Source: Helicobacter cetorum (lineage in GTDB: Bacteria; Campylobacterota; Campylobacteria; Campylobacterales; Helicobacteraceae). Taken from it: DNA of 64,000 bases. A program made the position numbers and the translations under genes. Below the pieces are notes generated by a model. It ran no database searches, had not been told where the DNA came from, and was given only the letters and a program-made list of their open reading frames with translations. Of this stretch, positions 8,920-19,556 are shown piece by piece. Where the stretch lies: NCBI RefSeq assembly GCF_900198405.1, contig NZ_FZMR01000023.1, positions 1 through 64,000 on the forward strand, written 5' to 3'. Positions within the stretch are counted from its first letter, which is position 1. Every line of letters starts with the position of its first letter.

Positions 8920-9495
8920 TTAGTCTTTTATAATTGATGAAGTCTCTCTAGAGGATAAAATATCTGTTTGCATATGCACATAAACAGAGACATCATAAAC
9001 CTTACGCTTTAAAATAAGATAGAAAGAATAAGCAGGAATAGCTGTCAAAATACCTCCAGCGGTTGCAATAAGAGCCTTAGAAATAATGGGTGCAATCACA
9101 CCAAAAGAGGCTTGCCCTAAAGCTCCCAAACTATTAAACGCGCTTAAAATCTCAACCACTGTTCCAAACAAACCAATAAAAGGTGCTGTAGAAGAAATAA
9201 TGCTTAATAGCACCAAGCCTGTAGTGCTTTGCTTAATGATTTGATGTTTCCAAGCTTGTAATAATTCCTTAGAAAATCCTTTAGAAACCTCAAACATAGG
9301 GTGTTCTGGCATATCTTGCTTGCCATTGAGAATTTTTGAGAGCGATTGTGCCTCACGCTCTAAATAAATTTTTAGCATAACAGACTTATAGACAAAAACC
9401 CATAAGGTTGCCACCAAGTAAAATGAAAGCCATGCCATAACAAGAAGTGTGATAAAACCACTCTCATGCACAAAATAGGCTAACGAATCAAACAT
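8920..9495 (-). CDS. tolQ: TolQ/ExbB-family proton-channel protein
   Basis: A 191 aa inner-membrane protein with three predicted helices: residues about 12-35, about 97-120 (LSIISSTAPFIGLFGTVVEI) and about 132-160 (PIISKALIATAGGILTAIPA). The last two carry the family signature around APFIGLFGTV and the small-residue-rich third helix. It energises the Tol-Pal system with TolR. It is first of the Tol genes in transcription order and is separated from atpC by 33 bp, so it may share the long ATP-synthase transcript. Confidence 0.9.
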   Translation of the reverse strand: MFDSLAYFVHESGFITLLVMAWLSFYLVATLWVFVYKSVMLKIYLEREAQSLSKILNGKQDMPEHPMFEVSKGFSKELLQAWKHQIIKQSTTGLVLLSIISSTAPFIGLFGTVVEILSAFNSLGALGQASFGVIAPIISKALIATAGGILTAIPAYSFYLILKRKVYDVSVYVHMQTDILSSRETSSIIKD

Positions 9496-9528
9496 ATTTA
9501 ACCCTTTTTAACCCTTTGTTACTTTCTC

Positions 9529-9900
9529 TCAAAGAGTTTCAAGTTTAGAAAGCACACTTGAAATCGCCACTCTATCAGAGCTTGCATCTTCTAAAAGCTT
9601 TTTAGCCCTAGAAATCGCATCTTCCTTACTCCCATGTTTTTCGCCAATAAAAACCGCTCCATCAGCTAAAACTTCTACGCTCTCTTGAGTGATTTCTGCA
9701 TAACCCCAATCAATCGCAATGAAGTCCTTCTTTTCTTCTGTCTCAATCTCAATAATGCCGGCTTTGAGTAACGAAACCATGTTGCTATGTCCACTAAGCA
9801 CTCCAAATTCCCCTACATTTCCGGGTAGCACCACGCTTTTAGCTTTCCCCAAATACACCTCTCCCTCAGGAACTACCACGCTAATATTTAATAAGGCCAT
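9529..9900 (-). CDS. atpC: ATP synthase epsilon subunit
   Basis: A 123 aa central-stalk subunit of F1. The N-terminal beta-sandwich is clear (LNISVVVPEGEVYLGKAKSV, LPGNVGEFGVLSGHSNMVSL), followed by the C-terminal helical hairpin that can inhibit ATP hydrolysis. It is the last gene of the atp operon, 11 bp after atpD, and has the usual length. Confidence 0.95.
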   Translation of the reverse strand: MALLNISVVVPEGEVYLGKAKSVVLPGNVGEFGVLSGHSNMVSLLKAGIIEIETEEKKDFIAIDWGYAEITQESVEVLADGAVFIGEKHGSKEDAISRAKKLLEDASSDRVAISSVLSKLETL

Positions 9901-9911
9901 GCAAAAATCCT

Positions 9912-11336
<1,425 letters not shown>

Positions 11337-11347
11337 TTAATTTTAAT

Positions 11348-12253
11348 TTAGTTGAGCGCTTCCACGCCAGCATTAATCTCTACTAGCTCAGTCGTGATAG
11401 CCTCTTGTCTTGCTTTGTTATAAGAAACCGTTAGATTTTTAACTAAATCTTTAGCGTTATTAGTGGCGGTATCCATAGCCTGCATTCTAGCGCTATGCTC
11501 TGCTGCTAAGGAATCAATCAAAGCATAATACAAACTATACTCCACATATTTTTCTGCTAAAGAATCTAGTATTTTATCTTCATCATCACTAGGCTCACAC
11601 ACAATGGTATCTTGAGAATGGCTTTGTATATCTTGCTGATGAATGATTTCATGCCCCACCGGTAACAAAATTTTCACTTTCAATTCTTGGCTAATCATGT
11701 TTTTAAAGCCATTATAAACGAGAATGACCTTATCAGTTTCTCCGGTTAAATAATCTTCAACAACCTTTTGCATAAAATCTTTAGCCCGCTCATAATTAGG
11801 CATAGAGCTTAAATCATTCACTTTGTCTAAAACTTCCACGCCATTAAAGCTAAAATACTCATTACCCTTTTTACCAATACCACGCAAACGCACCTTAATG
11901 CCTTGCTCTTTATATTCACTAGCACAAGCTAAAACTTTTTTAATCGTGCTTGTATTAAAGCCTCCACAAAGCCCCTTATCAGCTGTGATGAAGATAATAT
12001 CCACTTTTTTAATTTCAAGTCTCTCTAGCTCGCTGAAATATTTGCTTTGAATGTTTTCAAGTCCACGAGAACGCATTTTTGATAAAATATCATTAAATAC
12101 CATCTCTAATTTTAACACATACACCCTAGAACGCCTTGCTACTTCTTCTGCCTTTCGCAATTTAGAAGTAGAGACAAGTTTCATAGCATGCGTAATCTTT
12201 TGCATGTTTTTAACACTGCCAATCTTTTTTCTAATGTCTCTTAAATTTGCCAT
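11348..12253 (-). CDS. atpG: ATP synthase gamma subunit
   Basis: A 301 aa rotor subunit of F1. The N-terminal helix [20 protein letters not shown] and the C-terminal helix [17 protein letters not shown] pair into the central coiled coil. The Rossmann-like middle contains [15 protein letters not shown]. Normal length. It lies between atpA (16 bp) and atpD (35 bp). Confidence 0.97.
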   Translation of the reverse strand: MANLRDIRKKIGSVKNMQKITHAMKLVSTSKLRKAEEVARRSRVYVLKLEMVFNDILSKMRSRGLENIQSKYFSELERLEIKKVDIIFITADKGLCGGFNTSTIKKVLACASEYKEQGIKVRLRGIGKKGNEYFSFNGVEVLDKVNDLSSMPNYERAKDFMQKVVEDYLTGETDKVILVYNGFKNMISQELKVKILLPVGHEIIHQQDIQSHSQDTIVCEPSDDEDKILDSLAEKYVEYSLYYALIDSLAAEHSARMQAMDTATNNAKDLVKNLTVSYNKARQEAITTELVEINAGVEALN

Positions 12254-12268
12254 GATGTTAGAAAACTC

Positions 12269-13780
12269 CTACTCGCTATAAGAGAGCTTAAATTCCTCTA
12301 AGACTTTCTTAAGCATGGCCTCTAAGTCTTTATCTAACGCTTTTTTAGTGCGGATTTCTTCTAAAATTTGAGGGTATTTTGCCTCTAAAAATGGGTGTAG
12401 TTGCTCTTCAAAATCTACCACTTTTTTAACACTAATATTGTCTAAAAAGCCTTTAGCTCCAGCATAAATAATCACCACTTGTTTTTCAATAGGCAAAGGC
12501 GAATAAGGGGCTTGTTTTAGCACTTCTACCATGCGTTGACCTCGCTCTAATTGTCTTTTGCTCGCCTCATCTAAATCAGAGGCAAATTGAGCAAAGGCTT
12601 GCAATTCTCTATACTGCGCTAAATCTAAGCGTAAAGTCCCAGAAACTTGCTTAGTCGCTTTAATTTGAGCCGCTCCTCCAACCCTTGAAACCGATAAGCC
12701 CACATTAATAGCAGGGCGAATCCCTGAATAGAACAAATCTGTTTCTAAGAAAATCTGTCCATCTGTAATAGAAATAATATTAGTAGGAATATAGGCTGAA
12801 ACATCGCCCGCTTGCGTTTCTATAATGGGGAGTGCTGTTAAAGAACCTGCCCCTCTTTCATCAGACACTTTAGCCGCTCTTTCTAAAAGCCTTGAATGGA
12901 TATAAAACACATCGCCCGGAAAAGCCTCTCTGCCCGGAGGTCTTCTTAAAATCAAAGAAATCTCTCTATAAGCTACCGCATGCTTACTCAAATCATCATA
13001 GATAATTAAAGCATGGCGGGCATGGTCTCTAAAATATTCTCCCATAGTTACGCCGGTATAAGGGGCTAAATACTGCATGGCTGCTGAATCAGAAGCTGAG
13101 GCATTGACTACGATAGTGTATTCCATAGCACCATATTCTTCTAATTTACGCACCACTTGTGCCACGGTGGATTCTTTTTGTCCAATCGCTACATAAATAC
13201 AAACAACATTTTGCCCTTTTTGATTAATGATAGTATCAATAGCAACGGTGGTTTTACCGGTTTGCTTATCCCCAATAATCAACTCTCTCTGCCCTCGCCC
13301 AATAGGCACAAGCGCATCAATAGCTTTAATACCGGTTTGTAAAGGCTCATGCACAGACTTTCTATCCATAATGCCCGGAGCTTTTTGCTCTACAAAGCCA
13401 AATTCACTCGCCTCTATCTCGCCCTTAGCATCAATTGGCTCGCCCAACGCATTCACCACACGCCCAACAACCGCATCGCCTACAGGAATTTTTAATAAAC
13501 TGCCTGTGCGTTTAACGCTCATTCCCTCTTTAATCGCACGGCCAAAGCCTAAAACAATTATTCCTACGCAATCTTCCTCTAAATTAGATGCCAAGCCTTT
13601 ATCGCCCGTTTCAAACTCCACGACTTCATAGGACATGACATTTTTTAGACCATAGACTTTTGCCACACCATCAGCGTAGGAAACCACCTTGCCTACTTCA
13701 GCCATGTCAAAATTAAATTCAAAATTCTTAATCTTTTCTTCAATGATTGAGCTGATTTCTTCCAATTTTAATTGGGACAT
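12269..13780 (-). CDS. atpA: ATP synthase alpha subunit
   Basis: The 503 aa non-catalytic nucleotide-binding F1 subunit. The P-loop is [17 protein letters not shown], followed by the alpha signature [19 protein letters not shown] with the regulatory Arg/Lys region and [17 protein letters not shown]. Full length and in operon order atpH, atpA, atpG, atpD. Confidence 0.98.
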   Translation of the reverse strand: MSQLKLEEISSIIEEKIKNFEFNFDMAEVGKVVSYADGVAKVYGLKNVMSYEVVEFETGDKGLASNLEEDCVGIIVLGFGRAIKEGMSVKRTGSLLKIPVGDAVVGRVVNALGEPIDAKGEIEASEFGFVEQKAPGIMDRKSVHEPLQTGIKAIDALVPIGRGQRELIIGDKQTGKTTVAIDTIINQKGQNVVCIYVAIGQKESTVAQVVRKLEEYGAMEYTIVVNASASDSAAMQYLAPYTGVTMGEYFRDHARHALIIYDDLSKHAVAYREISLILRRPPGREAFPGDVFYIHSRLLERAAKVSDERGAGSLTALPIIETQAGDVSAYIPTNIISITDGQIFLETDLFYSGIRPAINVGLSVSRVGGAAQIKATKQVSGTLRLDLAQYRELQAFAQFASDLDEASKRQLERGQRMVEVLKQAPYSPLPIEKQVVIIYAGAKGFLDNISVKKVVDFEEQLHPFLEAKYPQILEEIRTKKALDKDLEAMLKKVLEEFKLSYSE

Positions 13781-13801
13781 TAATTTTCTCCTTAGATTAA
13801 C

Positions 13802-14356
13802 TTAAATAGATTGGATTACTTGTTTTTCTAAGCGTTCTAAAACACTTTTTTTTGAAAAACCCATTTCTACGCCTAGGCTTGGCACACTCAAACGCACCCC
13901 ATTTTCATTCAAAGATTCTTGTTTGATTTGCACAGGAGATTGAAAGCGTTTTTCAAGCTTTTGTTGCATAGCTACTAACTTATCTTGTGAGAGTTCGCCC
14001 TGCACAAATAAAGTAGCCTCTAAAGTCTTAACTCGCTCTAAATAAGGCGACATTTCCTCAGCTAACACGCTCAATGCCTTAAGTCTGTTATGCTTTAGCA
14101 TAAGCTCTAAGAGAGGTTTGACAATAACAAGCGCTTTTGATGCAGTTATTTTCTCTGTTATTGCCATCAAAATATCTCTTTTTACCGCTAAAGGAGTGTA
14201 TGAATTTAAAAGAATTTTTGCTAACTTAGAATCTTTTAAAATTTCTTGCAATTCTTTTAAAAAAGCAAGAATTTCTCCTAGTAAGTCCAAATTATCTTTG
14301 GTGTAATTTTTTATAGCCTTAGCATAATGCCTAGATATTGTCCTTAATTCCTCCAT
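13802..14356 (-). CDS. atpH: ATP synthase delta subunit
   Basis: A 184 aa OSCP/delta-type subunit joining the peripheral stalk to the top of F1. It is helical in its N-terminal domain (SRHYAKAIKNYTKDNLDLLG) with a C-terminal beta/helix region containing VQIKQESLNENGVRLSVPSL, the usual delta-subunit end. It starts 2 bp after atpF and ends 22 bp before atpA. Confidence 0.93.
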   Translation of the reverse strand: MEELRTISRHYAKAIKNYTKDNLDLLGEILAFLKELQEILKDSKLAKILLNSYTPLAVKRDILMAITEKITASKALVIVKPLLELMLKHNRLKALSVLAEEMSPYLERVKTLEATLFVQGELSQDKLVAMQQKLEKRFQSPVQIKQESLNENGVRLSVPSLGVEMGFSKKSVLERLEKQVIQSI

Positions 14357-14358
14357 GT

Positions 14359-14874
14359 TTAAAGCCTTTTTTGTAAAATATTTGCGTATTCTTCTGAGCT
14401 AAACGCTACTCTTTTGCTCTCTTTTAAGTCTTTAAACACGCTTTCAACAAGCTCTTGTTTAGCCTTTCGCACTTCTAATTCCATTAAAGCCTTAGAATTT
14501 TTAATCAAATTCTCTACATCAATTTTGGTTTGTGCTTCATATTTTTGCGTGATAGTATAAGCCTCTTTATGCGCATCTGAAACAATCATTTCAGCTTGCT
14601 CTTTAGCTTTTTCTAATTCTTTAAGAAGTCTTTTTTTGCTCTCTTTGCTCGTTTTAAGCTGGAGTTGGATTTCTTCTAAACGCTTAGAGACTTGAGAACG
14701 CCTTTCTTGAAAAAACGCTCGCATTTTATGGGCTAAGAAATACCATAAAATCCCTACAAACAACAAGAAGTTTAACGAACGCTCTAAAATATCTGTTTGT
14801 GAAATATCCAAACTAGCCCCCCATAAAGGGCTTAAAGCCAAAAAAGTGCCTATTATCATTATTTTCTTATTCAT
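14359..14874 (-). CDS. atpF: ATP synthase b subunit
   Basis: A 171 aa peripheral-stalk subunit. It has an N-terminal hydrophobic segment that looks like a signal peptide ([17 protein letters not shown]), a membrane helix ([18 protein letters not shown]), then a long charged coiled coil to the C-terminus. The second b-type subunit lies 14 bp upstream, giving the heterodimeric b/b' stalk seen in epsilonproteobacteria. A signal-peptide-like start is a known oddity of the Helicobacter b subunit. Confidence 0.93.
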   Translation of the reverse strand: MNKKIMIIGTFLALSPLWGASLDISQTDILERSLNFLLFVGILWYFLAHKMRAFFQERRSQVSKRLEEIQLQLKTSKESKKRLLKELEKAKEQAEMIVSDAHKEAYTITQKYEAQTKIDVENLIKNSKALMELEVRKAKQELVESVFKDLKESKRVAFSSEEYANILQKRL

Positions 14875-14887
14875 TTTTTGATACCTA

Positions 14888-15313
14888 TTACCCTACAACC
14901 ATGCGTTTATTCAGCTCAGTCTCAAAAGTGGGTAAATGCCCCTTGAGTTGCTCTTTTAAGGCTTGTTTTTCATTTTCAAGCTGATTGCTAAAAACTGCAA
15001 ATTCTTGTTCTAGTTCGCTCTCTTTTTGGGCTATGACCGCATCATAAGCCTCTGTAGCTTGCTTGTTAGCTTGAGCTAGAATCGCTTTGCGTTGTTCGCT
15101 CGCATTTTTAAGCAACTCTTCAATCTGCTTTTGAATGCTCTCGCTTTGCTTGTTATCAGAGTCGACCTTAGACGAACTGCTCTTAATTTCTGCCTCTCTA
15201 TTATCCATAAATGCCAATAAAGGCTTATAGACCCACGCATTCATTGCCCATAGCAACAAAATAAACGCCACAAAAACGACCACCATTAAATAGGGGTTAA
15301 CCGATATATTCAT
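14888..15313 (-). CDS. atpF': ATP synthase b' subunit
   Basis: A 141 aa second peripheral-stalk subunit: one N-terminal membrane helix ([20 protein letters not shown]), then the motif [15 protein letters not shown] typical of b' subunits, then coiled coil. It is the first gene of the atp operon here. Subunits a and c are not in the window, as in H. pylori where they are encoded elsewhere. Confidence 0.92.
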   Translation of the reverse strand: MNISVNPYLMVVVFVAFILLLWAMNAWVYKPLLAFMDNREAEIKSSSSKVDSDNKQSESIQKQIEELLKNASEQRKAILAQANKQATEAYDAVIAQKESELEQEFAVFSNQLENEKQALKEQLKGHLPTFETELNKRMVVG

Positions 15314-15366
15314 TGATACTTCTTTCCTAAAGTCCTATTGGTCAAAACAGAGTTTTCTATATGACA

Positions 15367-15385
15367 AAGATATTCTAAATATCTT
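15367..15385. repeat. AT-rich inverted repeat in the parB-atpF' gap
   Basis: AAGATATT and AATATCTT form a perfect 8 bp inverted repeat with a 3 bp loop in the 111 bp gap that should hold the atp operon promoter. It is too AT-rich to be an efficient terminator and does not match the parS consensus. It may be an operator or chance. Confidence 0.35.
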
Positions 15386-15424
15386 AACAAAAATTAACTT
15401 AAAAACTTAAATTTTTGTATCAAT

Positions 15425-16303
15425 TTAAGGCATTAATTTTTCTATAAGGGCTTTTAAGTCTGTTTTTTCACAACATTGCAAGACAATTTTATCTCCTTTA
15501 AAAGAAAGCTTAAGGTGGTATTTATTCTTTAACTCTTCTTCAAGATACCTCCATTGCTCCTTATTTATGCTAGAAAAAAAGGTTTGCTCCCTATTAAAAT
15601 GCTTTGGTGCGTTTGGGGGCATTTGATTATCTTTCATATTACGCACTAAATCTTCAGTTTGGCGCACATTTAATCTCTGCCCCATGATAGAATTAAGAGC
15701 TAATTCTTGCTTATTTTCATCTAGTCCCACTAAAATTTTGGCATGACCAAAAGTGATTTTTTCTTCTAAAAGCGCTGTTTGAACCTGCTTAGAAAGTGCT
15801 AACAAACGCATGGTATTAGCCACATGGGCTCGAGATTTTTTCACAATTTGAGCGAGTTCATCTTGGGTCATTTGATAGCTTTCAAGCAATTCTTTATAAG
15901 ATTTAGCTAATTCTAAAGGGTTTAAATCTTCTCGCTGAATATTTTCAATCAATGCGACTTCACGCATTTTTTCTTGCTCAATATCCACGATAATCGCTCT
16001 AATGGTAGGCATTTTAGCTAATTTGCTCGCCCTTAAACGCCTCTCTCCTGCAATGAGAATGTATCGCCCATTTTCACTAATGACTAATATGGGCTGTAAT
16101 AGCCCATGTTCTTTGATAGATTGCGCTAATTCTTCAAGCGCCTCTTTAGCAAAAATCTTTCTAGGCTGATAGGGGTTAGTCATAATTTCATCAATTTCAA
16201 GCTCCACTACTCTATCAGCTCTATCTTGCAAACTCCTCTCATACGCCTCTGAGACCTCTGGCATAATATCGCCTAATCCCCTAAAACTCTTGTTCTTTGC
16301 CAT
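15425..16303 (-). CDS. parB: Chromosome partitioning protein ParB (Spo0J)
   Basis: A 292 aa ParB/Spo0J CTPase. The N-terminal domain shows the ParB fold motifs ITNPYQPRK-like ([13 protein letters not shown]), [27 protein letters not shown] and [13 protein letters not shown]. The helix-turn-helix is near [22 protein letters not shown]-terminal dimerisation region follows. It binds parS and loads as a sliding clamp. It overlaps parA by 1 bp. Confidence 0.96.
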   Translation of the reverse strand: MAKNKSFRGLGDIMPEVSEAYERSLQDRADRVVELEIDEIMTNPYQPRKIFAKEALEELAQSIKEHGLLQPILVISENGRYILIAGERRLRASKLAKMPTIRAIIVDIEQEKMREVALIENIQREDLNPLELAKSYKELLESYQMTQDELAQIVKKSRAHVANTMRLLALSKQVQTALLEEKITFGHAKILVGLDENKQELALNSIMGQRLNVRQTEDLVRNMKDNQMPPNAPKHFNREQTFFSSINKEQWRYLEEELKNKYHLKLSFKGDKIVLQCCEKTDLKALIEKLMP

Positions 16304-17100
16304 TATTCCCCTTGTAATATGCTCTGGGCTAGTTTTTGATAAGCGATGCTACCATTAGATTTAATATCATACAATAAGATAGGCTTTCCAAAGCTAGGCG
16401 ACTCGGCTAATCGCACACTTCTTGGAATAGTAATGTATTCATGCGTATCAGAGTCTCTAAAAAGCTCTGAACCAAAATGCTGAGACAAATCCGCCAACAT
16501 TTGCTTAGAGAGATTAAGCTGTGGGGCATACATAGTGGGTAAAAAGCCTTTGATTTTAAGTCTAGGATTAGTGCTTTTTTGCAACATTTTAATCGTATTA
16601 AACAACTGCACCAACCCCTCAAACGCAAAAATCTCACACTGAACCGGAATAATCACAGAATGAGCCGCTGAAAGCGAATTAATAGTGAGTGGCCCTAGAG
16701 CAGGTGGAGAATCAATAATGATATAATCATAAAGTTCTGTTATATTCTCTAAAGCTTTTTTAAGCATAAATTCTCTGCAATTATCTTTTTCATCAGTATT
16801 GTCATAAAATATCTTTTCAAACCCGGCTAAGCCTAGATTTGAGGGGATTAAGTCTAGGAAATGAATCTGTGTTTTTAAAATCACTTGAGAGACTTGTTTA
16901 CGCCCAATTAACACATGATAAATATCATAATCAATCTTATTACGCCTAAAACCTAGGCTCGTTGTTGCGTTAGACTGAGGGTCAAAATCAATCAGCAAGA
17001 TTTTTTTTTCAAGCACCGCTAAAGATGCTGCTAAATTGACAGCGGTTGTAGTCTTGCCTACGCCCCCTTTTTGGTTGGCTATTGCGATGATTTCACTCAT
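16303..17100 (-). CDS. parA: Chromosome partitioning ATPase ParA (Soj)
   Basis: A Walker-type ATPase of about 265 aa. The deviant Walker A is [17 protein letters not shown], Walker A' is [18 protein letters not shown], and Walker B is [16 protein letters not shown]. It works with ParB in chromosome segregation. The ATG at 17100 gives the conventional [13 protein letters not shown] start and has AGGG about 10 nt upstream. The frame extends to a GTG at 17109 that overlaps the birA stop but has no spaced Shine-Dalgarno, so the ATG is preferred. Confidence 0.94.
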   Translation of the reverse strand: MSEIIAIANQKGGVGKTTTAVNLAASLAVLEKKILLIDFDPQSNATTSLGFRRNKIDYDIYHVLIGRKQVSQVILKTQIHFLDLIPSNLGLAGFEKIFYDNTDEKDNCREFMLKKALENITELYDYIIIDSPPALGPLTINSLSAAHSVIIPVQCEIFAFEGLVQLFNTIKMLQKSTNPRLKIKGFLPTMYAPQLNLSKQMLADLSQHFGSELFRDSDTHEYITIPRSVRLAESPSFGKPILLYDIKSNGSIAYQKLAQSILQGE

Positions 17101-17105
17101 AATAT

Positions 17106-17744
17106 TCACACCCTAACATGTGCTGTTCCTTTTATAGATATGCGACCATCTTCTAATAATACCGCATCTTTTAGGCTCATCACTTCGCCCAAATCAGTAT
17201 GAAAATTAAAAGAGTAGTTTTTATGAAATTCTAACGCATACTTACTTAAAACTTCCCCCCAAAGAATTTTTTCTTCTATTTTTTCTAAAAAGCTCTCCAT
17301 AATCAAATCATTACTCACGCCAATATCTAAACATGCTCTAGTTTGTGAAACCCTATTTAATCCAATGCCACACACTCGCGCTTCTTTACAAATACTAACT
17401 AGCACACCCCCAATTTTTTGAGCCCCCAAATACAAGTCATTAGGCCATTTGAGCCAAACGCTAGAACCTAGCTCTTTTAGGACTTCTTTAAATAAAAAAC
17501 CCACATACAAAGCACTCGCTTGTATCGGTAAATCTTTAGGTAAATCTCCCGCCCTTAAAGCCAGCGAAAAAGTCAAAGCGCTTTCTACACTCTCCCAAGC
17601 ATTCCCCCTACTACCTATCCCAGCACTTTGCTTTTTGGCTAAGACTAAAATGGGTGCTTTCACTCCGCCATTTTTAAGTTTTTCCAAAAGATAAGTTTGT
17701 GTGGAAGGCAAGCTCTCAAAAACTATTTTTTTATATTTTTTCAT
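17106..17744 (-). CDS. birA: Biotin-[acetyl-CoA-carboxylase] ligase BirA
   Basis: A 212 aa biotin protein ligase with only the catalytic domain. Motifs: FESLPSTQTYLLEKL, the biotin-binding loop SAGIGSRGNAWESVESALTF (a variant of GRGRRGR), and LKWPNDLYLGAQKIGGVLV. There is no N-terminal DNA-binding domain, so it should not act as a biotin-operon repressor. It biotinylates the carboxyl carrier protein. It overlaps fmt by 4 bp. Confidence 0.93.
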   Translation of the reverse strand: MKKYKKIVFESLPSTQTYLLEKLKNGGVKAPILVLAKKQSAGIGSRGNAWESVESALTFSLALRAGDLPKDLPIQASALYVGFLFKEVLKELGSSVWLKWPNDLYLGAQKIGGVLVSICKEARVCGIGLNRVSQTRACLDIGVSNDLIMESFLEKIEEKILWGEVLSKYALEFHKNYSFNFHTDLGEVMSLKDAVLLEDGRISIKGTAHVRV

Positions 17745-18652
17745 GCCAAAATATCGCCCACTTTTAAACGCTTGCCATTCAAATAATCCTTAGCCTTTAA
17801 AGGCTTTTTACCTACAGCTTGTAATTGAGCTATGCGCACACTACCTTTTAAACAGCCTACAAGGACACCCCTTTCATCAATTTCTAAAATCTCGCCTTCT
17901 TTATAACCCTTTTCATTTTCTACTAACTCTACTTCCAAAAGCTTAAGGTTATTTTCTAAAAAGATTTCTGGCCAAGTTTTAAAAGCAAGCGATTTTAAGA
18001 ATAGGCTTTTAGCGTCTTTAAAACTCACTAAGCCATCAATTTTGGTGATTTTTTTACAAAAACTAGCGAGCGAATGCTCTTGGGGCTTTGGGGTAATTGA
18101 ATGGAAATTTTTGAGCGTTGAGTGGAGTAAATTTGCCCCCCTATGAGCTAACTCTAAGCTCAGAGCATCCAAAGTCAAGTAGCTTTCTCTTTGAAAAGAA
18201 ACGCTTTCTAAAATATCCCCACTATCCAAATCCAAATCCATAAGCATGGTGCTTATGCCATAAATCACATCATCATTGAGTATCATTTCATGAATGGGCG
18301 AAGCCCCCCTGTATTTGGGCAATAACGATGCATGCACATTAATACAAGGAGCGATTTCTAAAATCTCTTTAGGCAAAATTTTACCATAAGCCACCACCAC
18401 AATAAAATCAGGCTTTAAATCTTTTAAAATCTGTGCTTCAGGCTCTTTTAAACTTTTGGGCTGAAAAATAGGAATATCCAAACGATTCTCTGTAATGTAT
18501 GTTTTAGTCTCTGGGGCTTTCAATTCTTTTTTACGGCCAAAGGGTTTATCCATTTGAGTGAATAGCCCCACCACTTCTAGTTTTTTATCTTTAATCAACG
18601 CCCTTAAAATAACTTCAGCAAAACTAGGCGTTCCCATAAATACAATACGCAT
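17741..18652 (-). CDS. fmt: Methionyl-tRNA formyltransferase
   Basis: An enzyme of about 303 aa that formylates initiator Met-tRNA using 10-formyl-tetrahydrofolate. The N-terminal Rossmann domain starts MRIVFMGTPSFAE. The catalytic signature is INVHASLLPKYRGASPI with His and Asp (LDSGDILESVSF). A C-terminal OB-type domain follows. The chosen ATG at 18652 has AAAAAGG 8 nt upstream. The frame extends 10 codons further to 18682 without ribosome-binding support. Confidence 0.96.
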   Translation of the reverse strand: MRIVFMGTPSFAEVILRALIKDKKLEVVGLFTQMDKPFGRKKELKAPETKTYITENRLDIPIFQPKSLKEPEAQILKDLKPDFIVVVAYGKILPKEILEIAPCINVHASLLPKYRGASPIHEMILNDDVIYGISTMLMDLDLDSGDILESVSFQRESYLTLDALSLELAHRGANLLHSTLKNFHSITPKPQEHSLASFCKKITKIDGLVSFKDAKSLFLKSLAFKTWPEIFLENNLKLLEVELVENEKGYKEGEILEIDERGVLVGCLKGSVRIAQLQAVGKKPLKAKDYLNGKRLKVGDILA

Positions 18653-18760
18653 GCACAAACCTTTTTGATAATTTTTAATCATTATAAAATATTTGCTCTC
18701 TAATTGGTATAAAAAATTCTATAATGCTCTTTCAATCCTTAAGCATAAAAGTGATACAAC

Positions 18761-19552
18761 ATGACCACTAGCCTTATTATTACCACTTATAACAAAGAAA
18801 ATTACTTAAAGCTCGTGCTAGATTCTGCGTTGCGACTAGCTTTATTGCCTAATGAAATCATTATCGCTGATGATGGGAGCAAAGAGCCAACCAAAATTCT
18901 CATTGAAAACTATCAAAAAATCTTTAAAAAACTAGGCGTTAATCTCAAGCACGCCTACCAAGAAGATTTAGGCTTTAGAGCTGCTAAAAGCAGAAATAAT
19001 GCCGTGAGTTTAAGCGTAAGCGAATACATCATTCTCACTGATACTGATATGATTTTACACCCCTATTTTATCCAAGACCATCTCAATTTCGCTCAAGAAA
19101 AAACGCTCTTGCAAGGCTCACGAGTCATTTTAACCCCCAAAGAAACTAACAATATCTTAAACGCCAATGATTATGAACTAGCCCTTAAAAAACGCTCTTT
19201 TAAAAACTTACGCCTCCCTTTACTCTCACAATTCATTCATAACACCTCACGCACCACAAAGCAAGCGTTATTAAAAACCCCCTTACTTTCTGGGATTAGG
19301 AGTGCAAACATGAGTTTTTTTAAAAAAGATTTTGACGCTATTCAAGGTTTTAATGAAAATTTTGTTGGCTGGGGGCGAGAAGATAGCGAGTTTGTAGCGC
19401 GCTTTTTATTTAACGATAATATCTTAAGGCGTTTAAAATTCAGTGCTTTAGCCTATCATCTATTCCATGAAGAAAATTCTCGTGCCCTACTTGCAAGCAA
19501 CCACCAGCTTTACTTAGATGTTTTAAAAGCCAAAAACCCCCTATGGCATTAA
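18761..19552 (+). CDS. Family 2 glycosyltransferase
   Basis: A 263 aa GT-A-fold glycosyltransferase. The N-terminus SLIITTYNKENYLKLVLDS and EIIIADDGSKEPT bind the nucleotide sugar. YIILTDTDMIL is the DXD-type metal site. FVGWGREDSEFVARFLF carries the GWGxED motif of galactosyl/chondroitin-polymerase-like members. No membrane helix. Lipopolysaccharide or O-antigen synthesis is the likely pathway in Helicobacter but the sugar cannot be read. It is transcribed divergently from fmt and ends 4 bp from the end of hsdR on the other strand. Confidence 0.88.
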   Translation: MTTSLIITTYNKENYLKLVLDSALRLALLPNEIIIADDGSKEPTKILIENYQKIFKKLGVNLKHAYQEDLGFRAAKSRNNAVSLSVSEYIILTDTDMILHPYFIQDHLNFAQEKTLLQGSRVILTPKETNNILNANDYELALKKRSFKNLRLPLLSQFIHNTSRTTKQALLKTPLLSGIRSANMSFFKKDFDAIQGFNENFVGWGREDSEFVARFLFNDNILRRLKFSALAYHLFHEENSRALLASNHQLYLDVLKAKNPLWH

Positions 19553-19556
19553 TGGC

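Noticed and set aside
13227-13631. 134-codon plus-strand frame inside atpA
   Set aside because: It is the complementary reading of a highly conserved gene. No ribosome-binding site and no domain. The same holds for the other long opposite-strand frames in atpD, parB, ureB, haoA and putA.
15367-15385. parS site near parAB
   Set aside because: The AT-only palindrome does not resemble the GC-containing parS consensus, and no GTTTCAC-type site was seen nearby.
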